Shown in pieces: positions 53,776 through 62,962 of a DNA stretch of 64,000 nt (positions within the stretch are counted from its first letter, which is position 1; every line of letters begins with the position of its first letter). Below the pieces are notes generated by a model that was not told where the DNA came from, did no database searches, and saw only the letters and a program-made list of their open reading frames with translations. The position numbers and the translations under genes are program-made. The DNA is from Halomonas alimentaria. GTDB lineage: Bacteria > Pseudomonadota > Gammaproteobacteria > Pseudomonadales > Halomonadaceae. The stretch covers positions 100,762 to 164,761 of the forward strand of contig NZ_WUTT01000001.1 of assembly GCF_009902005.1 (NCBI RefSeq), written 5' to 3'.

Positions 53776-54594
53776 TTGGCCAAGATCATCGTTGTGACCT
53801 CCGGCAAGGGAGGCGTCGGCAAGACAACCAGTGCGGCAGCCATTGCCACTGGCCTGGCACTGCGCGGCAACAAGACCGTGGTCATCGACTTCGACGTAGG
53901 GCTGCGCAATCTGGACCTGATCATGGGCTGCGAGCGCCGCGTGGTCTACGATCTGGTGAACGTCATCCAGGGAGAGGCGGGGCTGAGTCAGGCGCTGATC
54001 CGCGACAAGCGCGTGGACAACCTGCATATCCTCCCGGCCTCCCAGACCCGCGACAAGGATGCCCTGACCCTGGAGGGGGTCGAGAAGGTACTCGATACCC
54101 TGAGCAAGGATTTCGACTACATCCTCTGCGATTCTCCTGCAGGCATCGAGCGTGGCGCCCAGTTGGCGATGTACTTTGCCGACGAGGCGATCGTGGTCAC
54201 CAATCCCGAGGTCTCCTCGGTGCGTGACTCCGACCGCATCCTCGGCCTGCTGGCCTCCAAGACCCGGCGCGCCGAGCGCGGCGAGGATGAGATCAAGCAG
54301 CACCTGCTGATCACCCGTTACAACGCCATGCGGGTCGACACCGGCGACATGCTCAACCTCGAGGATATCCGCGAGATCCTGGCCATCGACCTGATCGGCC
54401 TGATTCCGGAGTCCGAGGCGGTGCTGCGTGCCTCCAACCAGGGGGTGCCGGTGACCCACGACAACGATAGCGATGCCGGCCAGGCCTACGCCGACACCGT
54501 GTCGCGTCTGCTCGGCGAGGAGGTGCCCCTGCGCTTCCACGAGTACCAGAAGAAGAGTCTGCTGAGCCGCATGTTCGGAGGAGGTCGTCGTTGA
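53776..54594 (+). CDS. minD: Septum site-determining ATPase MinD
   Basis: A 272-residue Walker ATPase with the deviant P-loop [14 protein letters not shown] (residues 10-23) and [15 protein letters not shown]. The C-terminal amphipathic membrane-targeting helix [14 protein letters not shown] is present. It recruits MinC to membrane and oscillates with MinE. The start codon is TTG at 53776, with AGGAAG upstream; an ATG start is not available in frame near the conserved N-terminus. Confidence 0.96.
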   Translation: MAKIIVVTSGKGGVGKTTSAAAIATGLALRGNKTVVIDFDVGLRNLDLIMGCERRVVYDLVNVIQGEAGLSQALIRDKRVDNLHILPASQTRDKDALTLEGVEKVLDTLSKDFDYILCDSPAGIERGAQLAMYFADEAIVVTNPEVSSVRDSDRILGLLASKTRRAERGEDEIKQHLLITRYNAMRVDTGDMLNLEDIREILAIDLIGLIPESEAVLRASNQGVPVTHDNDSDAGQAYADTVSRLLGEEVPLRFHEYQKKSLLSRMFGGGRR

Positions 54595-54851
54595 AACTGC
54601 TTGAATTCCTGAAGCGAGAACGCAAGAAGTCCGCGTCGGTCGCCAAGGAGCGGCTGCAGATCATCGTGGCACACCAGCGCAGCCAGCGCGGGCAGCCCGA
54701 TTACATGCCGATGCTCGAGCGCGAGCTGCTGGAGGTGATCCGTCGCTACGTCCAGGTGGACGACGATGCCATCAACATCAGCCTCGACAGCGAGGACAAC
54801 TGCTCCGTGCTGGAGCTCAACGTGACCCTGCCCAAGGGCTCGCCGGGCTGA
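54591..54851 (+). CDS. minE: Cell division topological specificity factor MinE
   Basis: An 86-residue protein with the N-terminal membrane and MinD-interacting part [32 protein letters not shown] and the C-terminal dimer domain [13 protein letters not shown]. Its start is TTG, overlapping the minD stop (TTGA), with GGAGGAGG upstream. Non-ATG starts in both minD and minE presumably tune their ratio. Confidence 0.96.
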   Translation: MKLLEFLKRERKKSASVAKERLQIIVAHQRSQRGQPDYMPMLERELLEVIRRYVQVDDDAINISLDSEDNCSVLELNVTLPKGSPG

Positions 54852-54973
54852 GCCAGCGCCCCTGATGCCTGGAAGCCGTGATAGCCCTGGGGGCCGAGCC
54901 AGGCTGGCTGAGCGCACCGCGGGGCTGTGCTAGGCTGTGGCCTCCATGCTGAATCGCCGGAGAGACCTTGCCC

Positions 54974-56464
54974 ATGGCGCCGCCTGACGCCCCGCAGACC
55001 TTCCTGTGGCACGACTACGAGACCTTCGGTGCCGATCCGCGGCGCGACCGGCCCTCCCAGTTCGCCGCGATCCGCACCGATGCCGAGTTCAACGAGATCG
55101 GTGAGCCGGTCACCTTGTACTGCCGGCCGGCCGATGACTTCCTGCCCCATCCCCAGGCCTGCCTGGTCACCGGCATCACCCCCCAGCAGGCGCGCCGCCG
55201 CGGGGTGCCCGAGGCGCAGTTCGCCGGACAGATCGAGGCGCTGATGAGCGCGCCGGGTACCTGCTCGGTGGGCTACAACAGCGTGCGCTTCGATGACGAG
55301 GTCAGTCGTCACCTCTTCTACCGTAACCTCCTCGATCCCTATGCCCGGGAGTGGCAGAACGGCAACTCCCGCTGGGACCTGATCGACGTGGTACGGGCCT
55401 TTCACGCCCTGCGCCCGGAGGGACTCGAGTGGCCGCGTCGGGAGGATGGTGCCCCCAGCTTCAGGCTCGAGGACCTCACCGCCGCCAACGGCATCGAGCA
55501 CGCCGGGGCTCACGATGCCCTGGCCGATGTACGCGCCACCATCGCCCTGGCCCGGCGCCTGCGCGAGGCCAATGCCAATCTCTTCAACCTGCTGTTGAGC
55601 CGGCGCGGCAAGCGCGCCGTGGGCAAGCTGCTCGATGTGCCCGGGCGCAAGCCGCTGCTGCATATCTCGCGGCGCTACCCTGCCAGCCGCGGCTGCGCCG
55701 CCCTGGTGGTGCCGCTGGCCGAGCACCCCACCAATCCCAACGGGGTAGTCGTCTACGACCTCTCGGTGGATCCGGCGCCGCTCTTCGAACTCTCCGCCGA
55801 GCAGATTCGTCAGCGGGTCTTCGTCAGCAACGACGACCTGGCCGAGGGTGTCGAGCGCATCCCGCTCAAGGTGATCCATATCAACAAGTGTCCGGTGCTC
55901 TTCCCGGCCGGCGCCCTCAAGGACGTGGCGGGGGAGCGCAAGGGACAGTACGGCGAGATCGTCGAGCGCCTGGGCCTGGACATGGCGGCCTGTCGTGACC
56001 ACTGGAAGCGCCTGGCCAGCCACCCCGAAGTGGCCTCCCGGGCCGCCGAGGTGTTCGCCGAGCCGCCCCCGGCGGGGCCGGGGGATCCCGACCTGATGCT
56101 CTACTCGGGGGGCTTCTTCTCGCCGGCGGATCGCCAGCAGATGCAGCGGGTACGGGATACCGACCCCTGGGATCTGGTGGGGGCCACGTTCGCCTTCCAG
56201 GACCCGCGCCTGGAGGAGATGCTGTTCCGGTACCGGGCGCGCAGCTTCCCCGAGACGCTGGAGGGCGAGGAGCTCGCCCGTTGGGAGGCCGACCGCTGGG
56301 CGCGCATGAATGACGCCGAGGTGGCGAGCCTCACCCTCAAGGGCTTCGCCCGGGAAATCGAGCGCCTCAATGGCGTCGAGCTGACCGACCGCGACCGCCA
56401 GGTCCTCGAGGAGCTGGTGATGCACGTCGAGGCGATACTGCCGCCCCAGGCCTTCGATGCTTGA
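54974..56464 (+). CDS. sbcB: Exodeoxyribonuclease I
   Basis: A 496-residue 3'-5' single-strand DNA exonuclease. DEDDh residues: WHDYETFG (Asp and Glu), GYNSVRFDDEVSRHLF (Asp) and GAHDALADVRATIA (His and Asp). The SH3-like and C-terminal helical domains follow, with FSPADRQQM typical of ExoI. Start at ATG 54974; a TTG at 54968 is also possible. Rightward, with repeat copy C in the gap to the convergent protease gene. Confidence 0.95.
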   Translation: MAPPDAPQTFLWHDYETFGADPRRDRPSQFAAIRTDAEFNEIGEPVTLYCRPADDFLPHPQACLVTGITPQQARRRGVPEAQFAGQIEALMSAPGTCSVGYNSVRFDDEVSRHLFYRNLLDPYAREWQNGNSRWDLIDVVRAFHALRPEGLEWPRREDGAPSFRLEDLTAANGIEHAGAHDALADVRATIALARRLREANANLFNLLLSRRGKRAVGKLLDVPGRKPLLHISRRYPASRGCAALVVPLAEHPTNPNGVVVYDLSVDPAPLFELSAEQIRQRVFVSNDDLAEGVERIPLKVIHINKCPVLFPAGALKDVAGERKGQYGEIVERLGLDMAACRDHWKRLASHPEVASRAAEVFAEPPPAGPGDPDLMLYSGGFFSPADRQQMQRVRDTDPWDLVGATFAFQDPRLEEMLFRYRARSFPETLEGEELARWEADRWARMNDAEVASLTLKGFAREIERLNGVELTDRDRQVLEELVMHVEAILPPQAFDA

Positions 56465-56505
56465 GAACATAAGAGCTAAGGGCTGATCTGATCGCGGGGC
56501 TGACC

Positions 56506-56596
56506 CGGCGGCAGGCCTTCGAGGAGGCGCTGTGAACCCATCCCTGGGCGCTACCGACGCCATCCATGGCGTAGGACCTCCTCTTCGGCCTGCCCC
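56506..56596. repeat. Dispersed MITE-like repeat, copy C (inverted, core only)
   Basis: The complement of the central part of copies A and B: GGCGCTGTGAACCC, TCCCTGGGCGCTACCGA and GTAGGACCTCCTCTTCGG-type sequence. Its central stem is ACGCCA/TGGCGT (56557-56572), changed in both arms compared with ATGCCA/TGGCAT in A and B. The outer ends are decayed. It lies between convergent sbcB and the protease gene. Confidence 0.8.
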
Positions 56597-56605
56597 CTGC
56601 GCCCC

Positions 56606-59461
56606 TTACTCCTGGCCCTCCGGCAGCGGTACGAGGTGCTTGGTCAGTGTCAGGACGTCGTCGGGCTCATCGCCCGGATCGAAGGCGACCGCCACCGTCG
56701 GCGCGTCGCGCAACGCCTGCCAGGCCTGGCGCAGCTCGTCCGGGCTCACCGCGAGCACCCTCTCGGCCAGCCGCTCGCGGCGATCGAAGTCGGTGTCGCC
56801 GTAGGCCAGGGCCCGCCACAGGCGGTCGGTGCGGCCCCCCAGGCTGGTGTCGCGCCGGGTCAGCTCGGCGTGCACCGCCTGGCGATAGGCGGCCAGGTCA
56901 TCCTCCTCGAGCGTCGCCAGGGTGGCCTCGAAGTCGTCGAGGAAGGCGTCGACGTGTTCGCCGATCGCCTCGCTCCCGGTCTCGGGTGACTGCACCATCA
57001 GGGCGAGTCCCGGGGCGTCCAGCATCGGCGAGTAGCCGGCGTTGACCACGTAGCCGAGCTGCTGCTCGGTGCGCAGGCGCTGGTAGAAGGGCGTGTCGAT
57101 CAACTGCCCCAGCACTGCCAGGCGCGCCTGGCTCGAGAGCGAGCGGTCCGGGCCCTGCAGGTAGCGCAGCAGTATCGATTCCTCGCGACTGGTGTGCGGG
57201 GTCAGGATGGGGAGGTCCGTGGCGGCATCCAGGGGCACCAGCTCGGGAATCGCATCGGCGGAGAGCGTCGGGGCGAGGGTCTCGGCCACCCGGCGCGCGA
57301 TGGTGTCGGCCTGCTCGGCGTCGAGGTTGCCCACCGCCATGGCTTCAAGGCGCAGCTCGCCGAGGAAGGCATCGCGGAAGTCGTGCAGGTCCTCGGTCGT
57401 CAAGCCTTCGCTTTCCTCGAGCAGCGCCGCGCTGGGCCACTGGGGACGCACCAGGGCCTCGGCCAGGGTGCGGCTGGCCTGGCGGTGCAGCGGGTCCTGG
57501 GGGGCATTGCGCCACTCGCGCTGCAGGCGGTAGCGCACGCGCTCGAAGGTGGCCGGGGCGATCTCGCCCTCCTGCAGCTGCTCGATCACGCGCTCCATCA
57601 CCACCTCCTGGCGGTCGCGCCAGCCGGAGAAGGCCAGGGTGATGCCCCGGGCGTGGGCATAGGCATCGACCCCCTGGCCGGCCAGCCGTGCCGGGTAGAG
57701 CGCCTCGTTCAGGCTATCCTCCAGCCAGCCGGCGAGCAGTCGGGCCAGCACCGCGGCGCGGGGCGCCTCGGCGGCACGCGGGTGCTGCAGGCTGAAACGC
57801 CACTCCGCCTTGGGCGTGTCGAAGCTGGCGTCGGCCATGTGCCAGAAGGCGAAGGCGGGCTCGTCGATCCGCTGCCGCGGGCGCTCGTCCTGGGCGTCGA
57901 GCAGCGTGAGGTCCTCGGCGATATAGGGGTTGGGCTCGGGCAGCGCCAGGTCGTCGAGGAGCCTGCCTTCGGTGCTGTGCGTGTCGTCACGCCAGGGGGC
58001 GTTGAACCAGGGCGAGGTCTGGTCGCCCTCGACGTCCGGGGCGCTGTAGAGGCGGATCAGGTTGTCGGGGGTAAGGGCGGCCAGGTAGTCGCGGGTACGC
58101 TCGCGGTCGAAGCCGTCCATGCGGTAGTCGGCAAACTGCACATCCTCCACCGGGAAGCGCGCCAGGTTCATGGCCAGGCGCATGGCGTCCTGCAGGGGCG
58201 AGCCGTGCTGCTGGAACTGGAAGCTCTGCTCGGCCAGGCGCGCCTGCTGCTCATAGCGCCACGCCTCGGGGCCGGCCTCGCGGATCGTCTCGATGGCGGT
58301 GAAAAGGCTGGCCTCTATGGCGTCGCGTTGCTCGGCGCCCTCCGGGGTCAGGCTGAGGCTGACGGTGAACAGGGCATGCCGGCCATCGCCCCGGGAGACC
58401 CCGGCGGAGAGGCCGTCGGCCCAGCCCGCCTCGCGCAGGGCGGCGAGCAGGCTGCCCTCGCCCTCATGACCCAGCAGGTGGGCGATCAGGTCGGCGGGCT
58501 TGTGGCGGTACTCGGCGACGGGGTCGGGTACCGGGAAGAAGAAGCGCAGCTGGCGACTGTCACGCAGCGACTGCACGGCGACCCGCCGGGGCAGCGACTC
58601 CGGCAGGGCCAGCGGGGTGGCTATCTCGGGGCGCTCGAGGCCGCGATCGGGCACCGTGGCGAAGTGCTCGGCGACCAGCTTTTCCAGCTCGTCCAGGGGT
58701 TGGGGAGCCACCACCGCCAGGTGCATGACATTGGGGCCATAGTACGACTCGTAGAAGTCGATGACTCGCTCACGCAGGTCGGGTTCGCCCTCGGGGCGAT
58801 CGGCCAGGGTCTCGCGGCTGCCCACCGAGAAGCCGGTAAAGGGGTGTTCGGGGTTGAGCACGCGGTCGAGCAGGTCGTTCTCGCGTCGCCCCTCGTCGCG
58901 GATGCGCGCCATGTACTCGGAGTGCACCACGTTGCGCTCGCTCTCCAGGCGGTCGGCGTTGAACAGCGGGGCGATGAAGAACTGGCTGAAGCGGTCCAGG
59001 GCGCCGGCGAGGGCGTCCGGCTCGATATCGAAGAAGTAGTTGGTGTCCTGGGGCGCGGTGAAGGCGTTGTGGCTGCCGCCGTGGCGGGTCAGGTAGCTCT
59101 GGTAGGCGTCCGCCTCGGGGTAGGGCTCGGTGCCCAGGAACAGCATGTGCTCGAGGAAATGGGCGAGGCCGGCCAGGTCCCCGGGATCCTGGGCGCTGCC
59201 CACCGAGACGTTTAGGGATACCGCCGCCTTGTCGGCCTCGGGGTCGCTGACCAGCAGGGCGGTGAGGCCATTCTCCAGGGTCACCACGCGATAGTCGCGC
59301 TCGTCGTTGGGGCTGATGCGTGGCGTGGTGGCGTCGGCCACCTCATCGATGCTCTCGGCCCGGGTCGGGGCGGCGAGCACCAGCAGGGCGAGCAGCTGCA
59401 GGCACATCAAGCAGAGGGGCAGCAGCCGCATTAGCGGCGCGAGGGTCTGGGCGCGGGTCAT
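56606..59461 (-). CDS. ptrA: M16 family metalloprotease (pitrilysin/protease III-like)
   Basis: A 951-residue periplasmic zinc protease. The signal peptide is MTRAQTLAPLMRLLPLCLMC to about PTRAE (residue 36). The inverted zinc motif HFLEH is at 101-105, with the distal Glu in LESERNVVHSEY (about 180). Four M16 domains follow: an active half, then inactive ones (RTEQQLGYVVNAGYSP near 790). Length matches protease III (962 in E. coli), which degrades small peptides. Start at 59461, GGAGAG upstream. It overlaps the SRAP gene by 4 nt. Confidence 0.92.
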   Translation of the reverse strand: MTRAQTLAPLMRLLPLCLMCLQLLALLVLAAPTRAESIDEVADATTPRISPNDERDYRVVTLENGLTALLVSDPEADKAAVSLNVSVGSAQDPGDLAGLAHFLEHMLFLGTEPYPEADAYQSYLTRHGGSHNAFTAPQDTNYFFDIEPDALAGALDRFSQFFIAPLFNADRLESERNVVHSEYMARIRDEGRRENDLLDRVLNPEHPFTGFSVGSRETLADRPEGEPDLRERVIDFYESYYGPNVMHLAVVAPQPLDELEKLVAEHFATVPDRGLERPEIATPLALPESLPRRVAVQSLRDSRQLRFFFPVPDPVAEYRHKPADLIAHLLGHEGEGSLLAALREAGWADGLSAGVSRGDGRHALFTVSLSLTPEGAEQRDAIEASLFTAIETIREAGPEAWRYEQQARLAEQSFQFQQHGSPLQDAMRLAMNLARFPVEDVQFADYRMDGFDRERTRDYLAALTPDNLIRLYSAPDVEGDQTSPWFNAPWRDDTHSTEGRLLDDLALPEPNPYIAEDLTLLDAQDERPRQRIDEPAFAFWHMADASFDTPKAEWRFSLQHPRAAEAPRAAVLARLLAGWLEDSLNEALYPARLAGQGVDAYAHARGITLAFSGWRDRQEVVMERVIEQLQEGEIAPATFERVRYRLQREWRNAPQDPLHRQASRTLAEALVRPQWPSAALLEESEGLTTEDLHDFRDAFLGELRLEAMAVGNLDAEQADTIARRVAETLAPTLSADAIPELVPLDAATDLPILTPHTSREESILLRYLQGPDRSLSSQARLAVLGQLIDTPFYQRLRTEQQLGYVVNAGYSPMLDAPGLALMVQSPETGSEAIGEHVDAFLDDFEATLATLEEDDLAAYRQAVHAELTRRDTSLGGRTDRLWRALAYGDTDFDRRERLAERVLAVSPDELRQAWQALRDAPTVAVAFDPGDEPDDVLTLTKHLVPLPEGQE

Positions 59462-60147
59462 CGTCTCTCCAGGGAGTTCTGGTGGCGTAGCATGGGGCCT
59501 ACCGGATGGGCGCAGGCCGCCTCCTGGTTCGCCGGGTTGTTCACACGTCTTGATACCGGGAAAGCGCCGAGGAGTTCCCGTGGTGCCGTGGCCAGCATGG
59601 CCTGGGCGGTCTCTGCCGGCGTCTGCGGGTCGAGCCAGCGCCGTGCATCGTCGGAAGGGATGACCGCCGGCAGGCGGTCGCCGAGCGGCGCCAGCAGGGC
59701 GTTGGTCGGCACCGTGATCAGTGCCAGGGAATCGGTGTGCTCGGCGAGGCTGGTGTGGAAGCGGCACCAGAGTGCAGCCAGCAGTAGCGGGCCACGGTCG
59801 ACCCGGGTGACCAGGAAGGGCTGCTTGGCGCGCGGCTGGGATTTCCAGACATAGATACCGGTGGCCGGAACCAGACAGCGCCGGGCCTGGAAGGCCTCGC
59901 GAAACATGCGGCGCTCGGCCAGCGACTCCGCCCGTGCGCAGTGGGGGGCATGGTCCAGTACCGTGAGCCAGGGCGGCGTCAGCCCCCAGAACAGCCGTCC
60001 CAGGTGCGGTCGGCCGGCCTCCAGGCGGATGCCCGAGAGCATGCGGCGGGGTGCCAGGTTGGCACTGGTCACCTGAGGCATGTCCATCACCAGGTCGGGC
60101 AGCAGCTGGCTGAAGTCGATCGGTGCGATATGCAGTCGGCCGGCCAT
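59458..60147 (-). CDS. SRAP (YedK/HMCES) family protein with substituted catalytic site
   Basis: A 229-residue SRAP-fold protein. Normal members begin Met-Cys-Gly-Arg, cross-link abasic sites through Cys2 and use conserved Asn, Glu and His. Here the start is MAGRLHIAP (Ala2). The NARAET motif reads CARAES (Cys70), the G-x-Y-E-W motif reads GIYVW (Val100), and the His of H-x-R-M-P is Gly156 in LGDRLP. The fold is otherwise well kept (RRCLVPATGIY, ALITVPTNALL, VSRRVNNP). So it is probably a non-catalytic DNA-binding protein. SD CGGAG precedes the ATG. It overlaps the M16 protease gene by 4 nt. Confidence 0.85.
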   Translation of the reverse strand: MAGRLHIAPIDFSQLLPDLVMDMPQVTSANLAPRRMLSGIRLEAGRPHLGRLFWGLTPPWLTVLDHAPHCARAESLAERRMFREAFQARRCLVPATGIYVWKSQPRAKQPFLVTRVDRGPLLLAALWCRFHTSLAEHTDSLALITVPTNALLAPLGDRLPAVIPSDDARRWLDPQTPAETAQAMLATAPRELLGAFPVSRRVNNPANQEAACAHPVGPMLRHQNSLERR

Positions 60148-60261
60148 GGGAGCTCCGGGTCAGGGTGCGTCAGGGTAACACAGCTATCGAAAACAGTGTT
60201 CGATGTGCGCTATCCTTGGGGTCCTTCACGCAACTGCCCGCTCCGGCTCGCGAGGAACTCG

Positions 60262-60867
60262 ATGGCTCGTCCCAGACAGCATGCTCCCGAGGCACTTCAT
60301 GCCCAGGTCATGGCGGCGTGCGACGCCTGGTTGCAGGACAATCCGGTACACAGCCTGTCCCTGCGTGCCCTGGCGCGCGAGGTGGGGTGCGCTCCCAGCA
60401 CCCTGCTCAAGCTCTATGGCAGCTTTCATAACCTGCTGCAGCACGTCAATATCGAGACCCTCGGCCACCTGCGCGAGGTGATCGAGCCGCTGACCAGCCA
60501 GGCCACCCCGGAGGAGCGGCTGCGTGCCCTGGCCCGCGCCTACTGGCAGTTTGCCCAGCGTGAGGCCTACCGCTGGCAGCTGCTGTTCGACTTCCCGCTG
60601 GCCCAGGAAGGTGAGCTGGATCAGCGTCAGACCGAGATGATCGAGGCGCTCTTCCGCCGCGTCGAGGCCACCCTCAAGGAGTATCAGCCGGCCCTCGATG
60701 ATCTAGAGGCGCGCCGCCTGGGGCGCACCCTGTGGGGCAGCGTGCATGGCCTGGTGCTGCTGGGCCTCAACGAGCGCCTGGGCTACTGGCAGGGTCAGCA
60801 GCTGGAGGTGGGGGAGTTGCTCGACCAGCTGCTGGGGACCATCCTCGCCGGCCTGCGGGCCAGATAG
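60262..60867 (+). CDS. TetR/AcrR family transcriptional regulator
   Basis: A 201-residue regulator. The N-terminal helix-turn-helix is SLRALAREVGCAPSTLLKLYGSFHNLLQHV (about residues 32-61), followed by an all-helical ligand domain typical of TetR (WQLLFDFPLAQEG; LWGSVHGLVLLGLNERLG). The ligand is unknown. The downstream acyltransferase starts 8 nt later and is the likely target or partner, so control of phospholipid or fatty-acid metabolism is a guess. SD GAGGAA upstream of ATG 60262. Confidence 0.88.
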   Translation: MARPRQHAPEALHAQVMAACDAWLQDNPVHSLSLRALAREVGCAPSTLLKLYGSFHNLLQHVNIETLGHLREVIEPLTSQATPEERLRALARAYWQFAQREAYRWQLLFDFPLAQEGELDQRQTEMIEALFRRVEATLKEYQPALDDLEARRLGRTLWGSVHGLVLLGLNERLGYWQGQQLEVGELLDQLLGTILAGLRAR

Positions 60868-60875
60868 GGGGGCCC

Positions 60876-61598
60876 TTGACGGCGCTGATCTGGTCCCTGG
60901 TCGCCTGTGTGGCGCTGTGGCTCGCCTGGCGGCTCGTGCAGGCGCCGCGTCCAACGGTGCGCCTGTTGGTCTATCTGCTGGTCCGCCTGATCTACCGGCT
61001 GCGCCGGGTGGGGGTCGAGCACCTGCCCAGGCGCGGTGCCGCCCTGGTGGTGTGCAACCACGTCAGCTTCATGGATGCGCTGGTGATGGGAGGTGCCAGC
61101 CCGCGGCCTTTACGTTTCCTGATGGACAAGCCGATCTATGACTCCCCCTGGCTCAACTGGCTGTTCCGCCTGGTGGGTGCGATTCCCGTGGAGTCGGAGC
61201 GCTGTGACACGGGTAGCCTGCGCCGAGCGCTGGATGAGGTGAGTCGTGCGCTGCGCGATGGTGAGGTGGTGATGCTGTTTCCCGAGGGGCGGCTGACACT
61301 GGATGGCGAGGTGCAGGAGTTCCGCCGTGGCCTTGAGCTGATCCTTGCGCGTGATCCGGTCCCGGTGATTCCGGCAGGCCTTTCCGGGTTGTGGGGGTCA
61401 TGGACCTCCCACTGCCACGGCCGAGCCCTGAGCGGGCGACCACGCCGCTTCCGCGCCCGGGTGATGTTGCGGCTCGGCGAGCCGCTCTCGCCGGGTGCGG
61501 CCACCCGGCGCCACCTGCAGGCCCGGGTAAGCGAGCTCAAGTGCGAAGGGGATGCCTGGACCCAGCCGCTAGCCGAACAGCAGGTCCAGCGGCACTGA
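60876..61598 (+). CDS. 1-acylglycerol-3-phosphate acyltransferase family (PlsC-like)
   Basis: A 240-residue membrane-bound acyltransferase. Motifs: NHVSFMDALVMGG (H-x4-D, about residue 62), FRLVGAIPVESERC and LFPEGRLTLDGE (about 133), IPAGLSGLWG; two N-terminal hydrophobic helices. It transfers acyl chains to lysophosphatidate or a similar lysolipid. Start codon is TTG at 60876, with GGGGGG upstream, 8 nt after the TetR gene. An accessory paralogue of plsC cannot be excluded. Confidence 0.88.
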   Translation: MTALIWSLVACVALWLAWRLVQAPRPTVRLLVYLLVRLIYRLRRVGVEHLPRRGAALVVCNHVSFMDALVMGGASPRPLRFLMDKPIYDSPWLNWLFRLVGAIPVESERCDTGSLRRALDEVSRALRDGEVVMLFPEGRLTLDGEVQEFRRGLELILARDPVPVIPAGLSGLWGSWTSHCHGRALSGRPRRFRARVMLRLGEPLSPGAATRRHLQARVSELKCEGDAWTQPLAEQQVQRH

Positions 61599-61612
61599 GC
61601 TGGGCTCCCGGC

Positions 61613-62884
61613 TCAGCGCCGTCGTGGTGCCGGCCAGCAGCGGGCCTCGGTGATCAGGTTGTCGCGTACCTCCTGGATCTCCATGCGCACGCCACCCACC
61701 TGCAGCGAGACGGGGCCCTCCGGAAACGCCTCCAGGTGCTCGAGGATCAGGCCGTTGAGCGTCTTGGGGCCATCGGTGGGCAGCTGCCAGCCCAGTGACT
61801 TGTTGACGTCGCGGATATTGGCGGTGCCTTCGATCACCACGCTGCCGTCCTCCTGGCGGTGGATCTCCTCCTCCATGCCCGCCACATCGGTGGTGAACTC
61901 GCCGACGATCTCCTCGAGGATATCCTCCAGCGTCACCAGCCCCTCCACATCGCCGTACTCGTCCACCACGATGCCGATGCGGCGCTTCTGCTTCTGGAAA
62001 TTGAGCAGTTGGGTATGCAATGGAGTGGACTCGGGAATGAAGTAGGGCTCTCGAGCCTCCTGCACGATGGCCGCCTTGGTCACCTCGCTGCGGGAGAGGA
62101 AGCGTGCCGCGTTGCGCAGGTGCAGCATGCCGATGATGTTGTTGATGTCACCCTTGTAGACCGGGAGCCGGGTGTGCTGGCTGGTACGGATCTGGACGAG
62201 GATTTCCTCGAGGCCATCGTCGAGGTTGATGCCGACGACCTCATGGCGCGGCACCATGATGTCGTTCACGGTGACGTTCTCGAGGTCGAGGATGGAGAGC
62301 AGCATCGTCTGGTGGCGCTGCGGAATCAGGGTGCCCGCTTCATGGACCACGGTGCGCAGCTCGTCGCGGGTCAGGTTGTCGCCGTCGCCATCGATGTTGC
62401 GCACGCCGATCAGGCGCAGCAGGCCGTTGGAGATCACGTTGACCAGCCACACCAGCGGATAGAGCAGCTTGAGCAGCGGTTCGAGCACCAGCGAGGCGGG
62501 GAAGGCGATGCGCTCCGGCTTCACCGCCGCATAGGTCTTGGGGGTGACCTCGGCGAAGATCAGGATGGTGATGGTCAGGGCGGCGGTGGCCACGGCAGGG
62601 CCGGTGACGTCGCCGAGGAAGTGAATGGCGATGATGGTGGCGATGGACGCCGCCAGGTTGTTGACGAAGTTGTTGCCGATCAGGATCACGCCGATCAGCC
62701 GATCGGGACGAGCGAGCAGCCTGGCGACTCTCTGGGCGCGCGCTTCGCCGCTGTTGACCCGGTGGCTGAGACGGTAGCGATTGATGGACATCATGCCGGT
62801 CTCGGAGCTCGAGAAGAAGGCAGACAGGCAGACAAGCAGGAACAGCAGGCCGAACAGCAATCCCAGTGGGAAGTCGTCGCTCAA
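61613..62884 (-). CDS. CNNM/CorC (HlyC) family membrane protein
   Basis: A 423-residue protein: N-terminal DUF21/CNNM transmembrane domain (residues 1-180; SSSETGMMSINRYRL, GVILIGNNFVNNLAASI, FAEVTPKTYAAVKPE), two CBS domains (about 190-330; VNDIMVPRHEVVGI, VVDEYGDVEGLVTLEDILEEIVGE) and a CorC_HlyC C-terminal domain. The type is YfjD/CorB-like. Family members move Mg2+ or Co2+ or protect from Mg2+ stress. It lies downstream of ypjD, an arrangement known from other gammaproteobacteria near ffh. Confidence 0.92.
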   Translation of the reverse strand: MSDDFPLGLLFGLLFLLVCLSAFFSSSETGMMSINRYRLSHRVNSGEARAQRVARLLARPDRLIGVILIGNNFVNNLAASIATIIAIHFLGDVTGPAVATAALTITILIFAEVTPKTYAAVKPERIAFPASLVLEPLLKLLYPLVWLVNVISNGLLRLIGVRNIDGDGDNLTRDELRTVVHEAGTLIPQRHQTMLLSILDLENVTVNDIMVPRHEVVGINLDDGLEEILVQIRTSQHTRLPVYKGDINNIIGMLHLRNAARFLSRSEVTKAAIVQEAREPYFIPESTPLHTQLLNFQKQKRRIGIVVDEYGDVEGLVTLEDILEEIVGEFTTDVAGMEEEIHRQEDGSVVIEGTANIRDVNKSLGWQLPTDGPKTLNGLILEHLEAFPEGPVSLQVGGVRMEIQEVRDNLITEARCWPAPRRR

Positions 62885-62962
62885 GTCGAAGGGTCCTCGG
62901 TCGCGGGTCAGGCTCGATTTGACGGGAGGTGGGCGCGCGGTGTCAAGACGATGGAAAGTCGT

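Noticed and set aside
57194..59215. Long rightward open frame opposite the M16 protease gene (673 codons)
   Set aside because: Antisense to a protein with an intact HFLEH zinc motif; no motif or ribosome site of its own.
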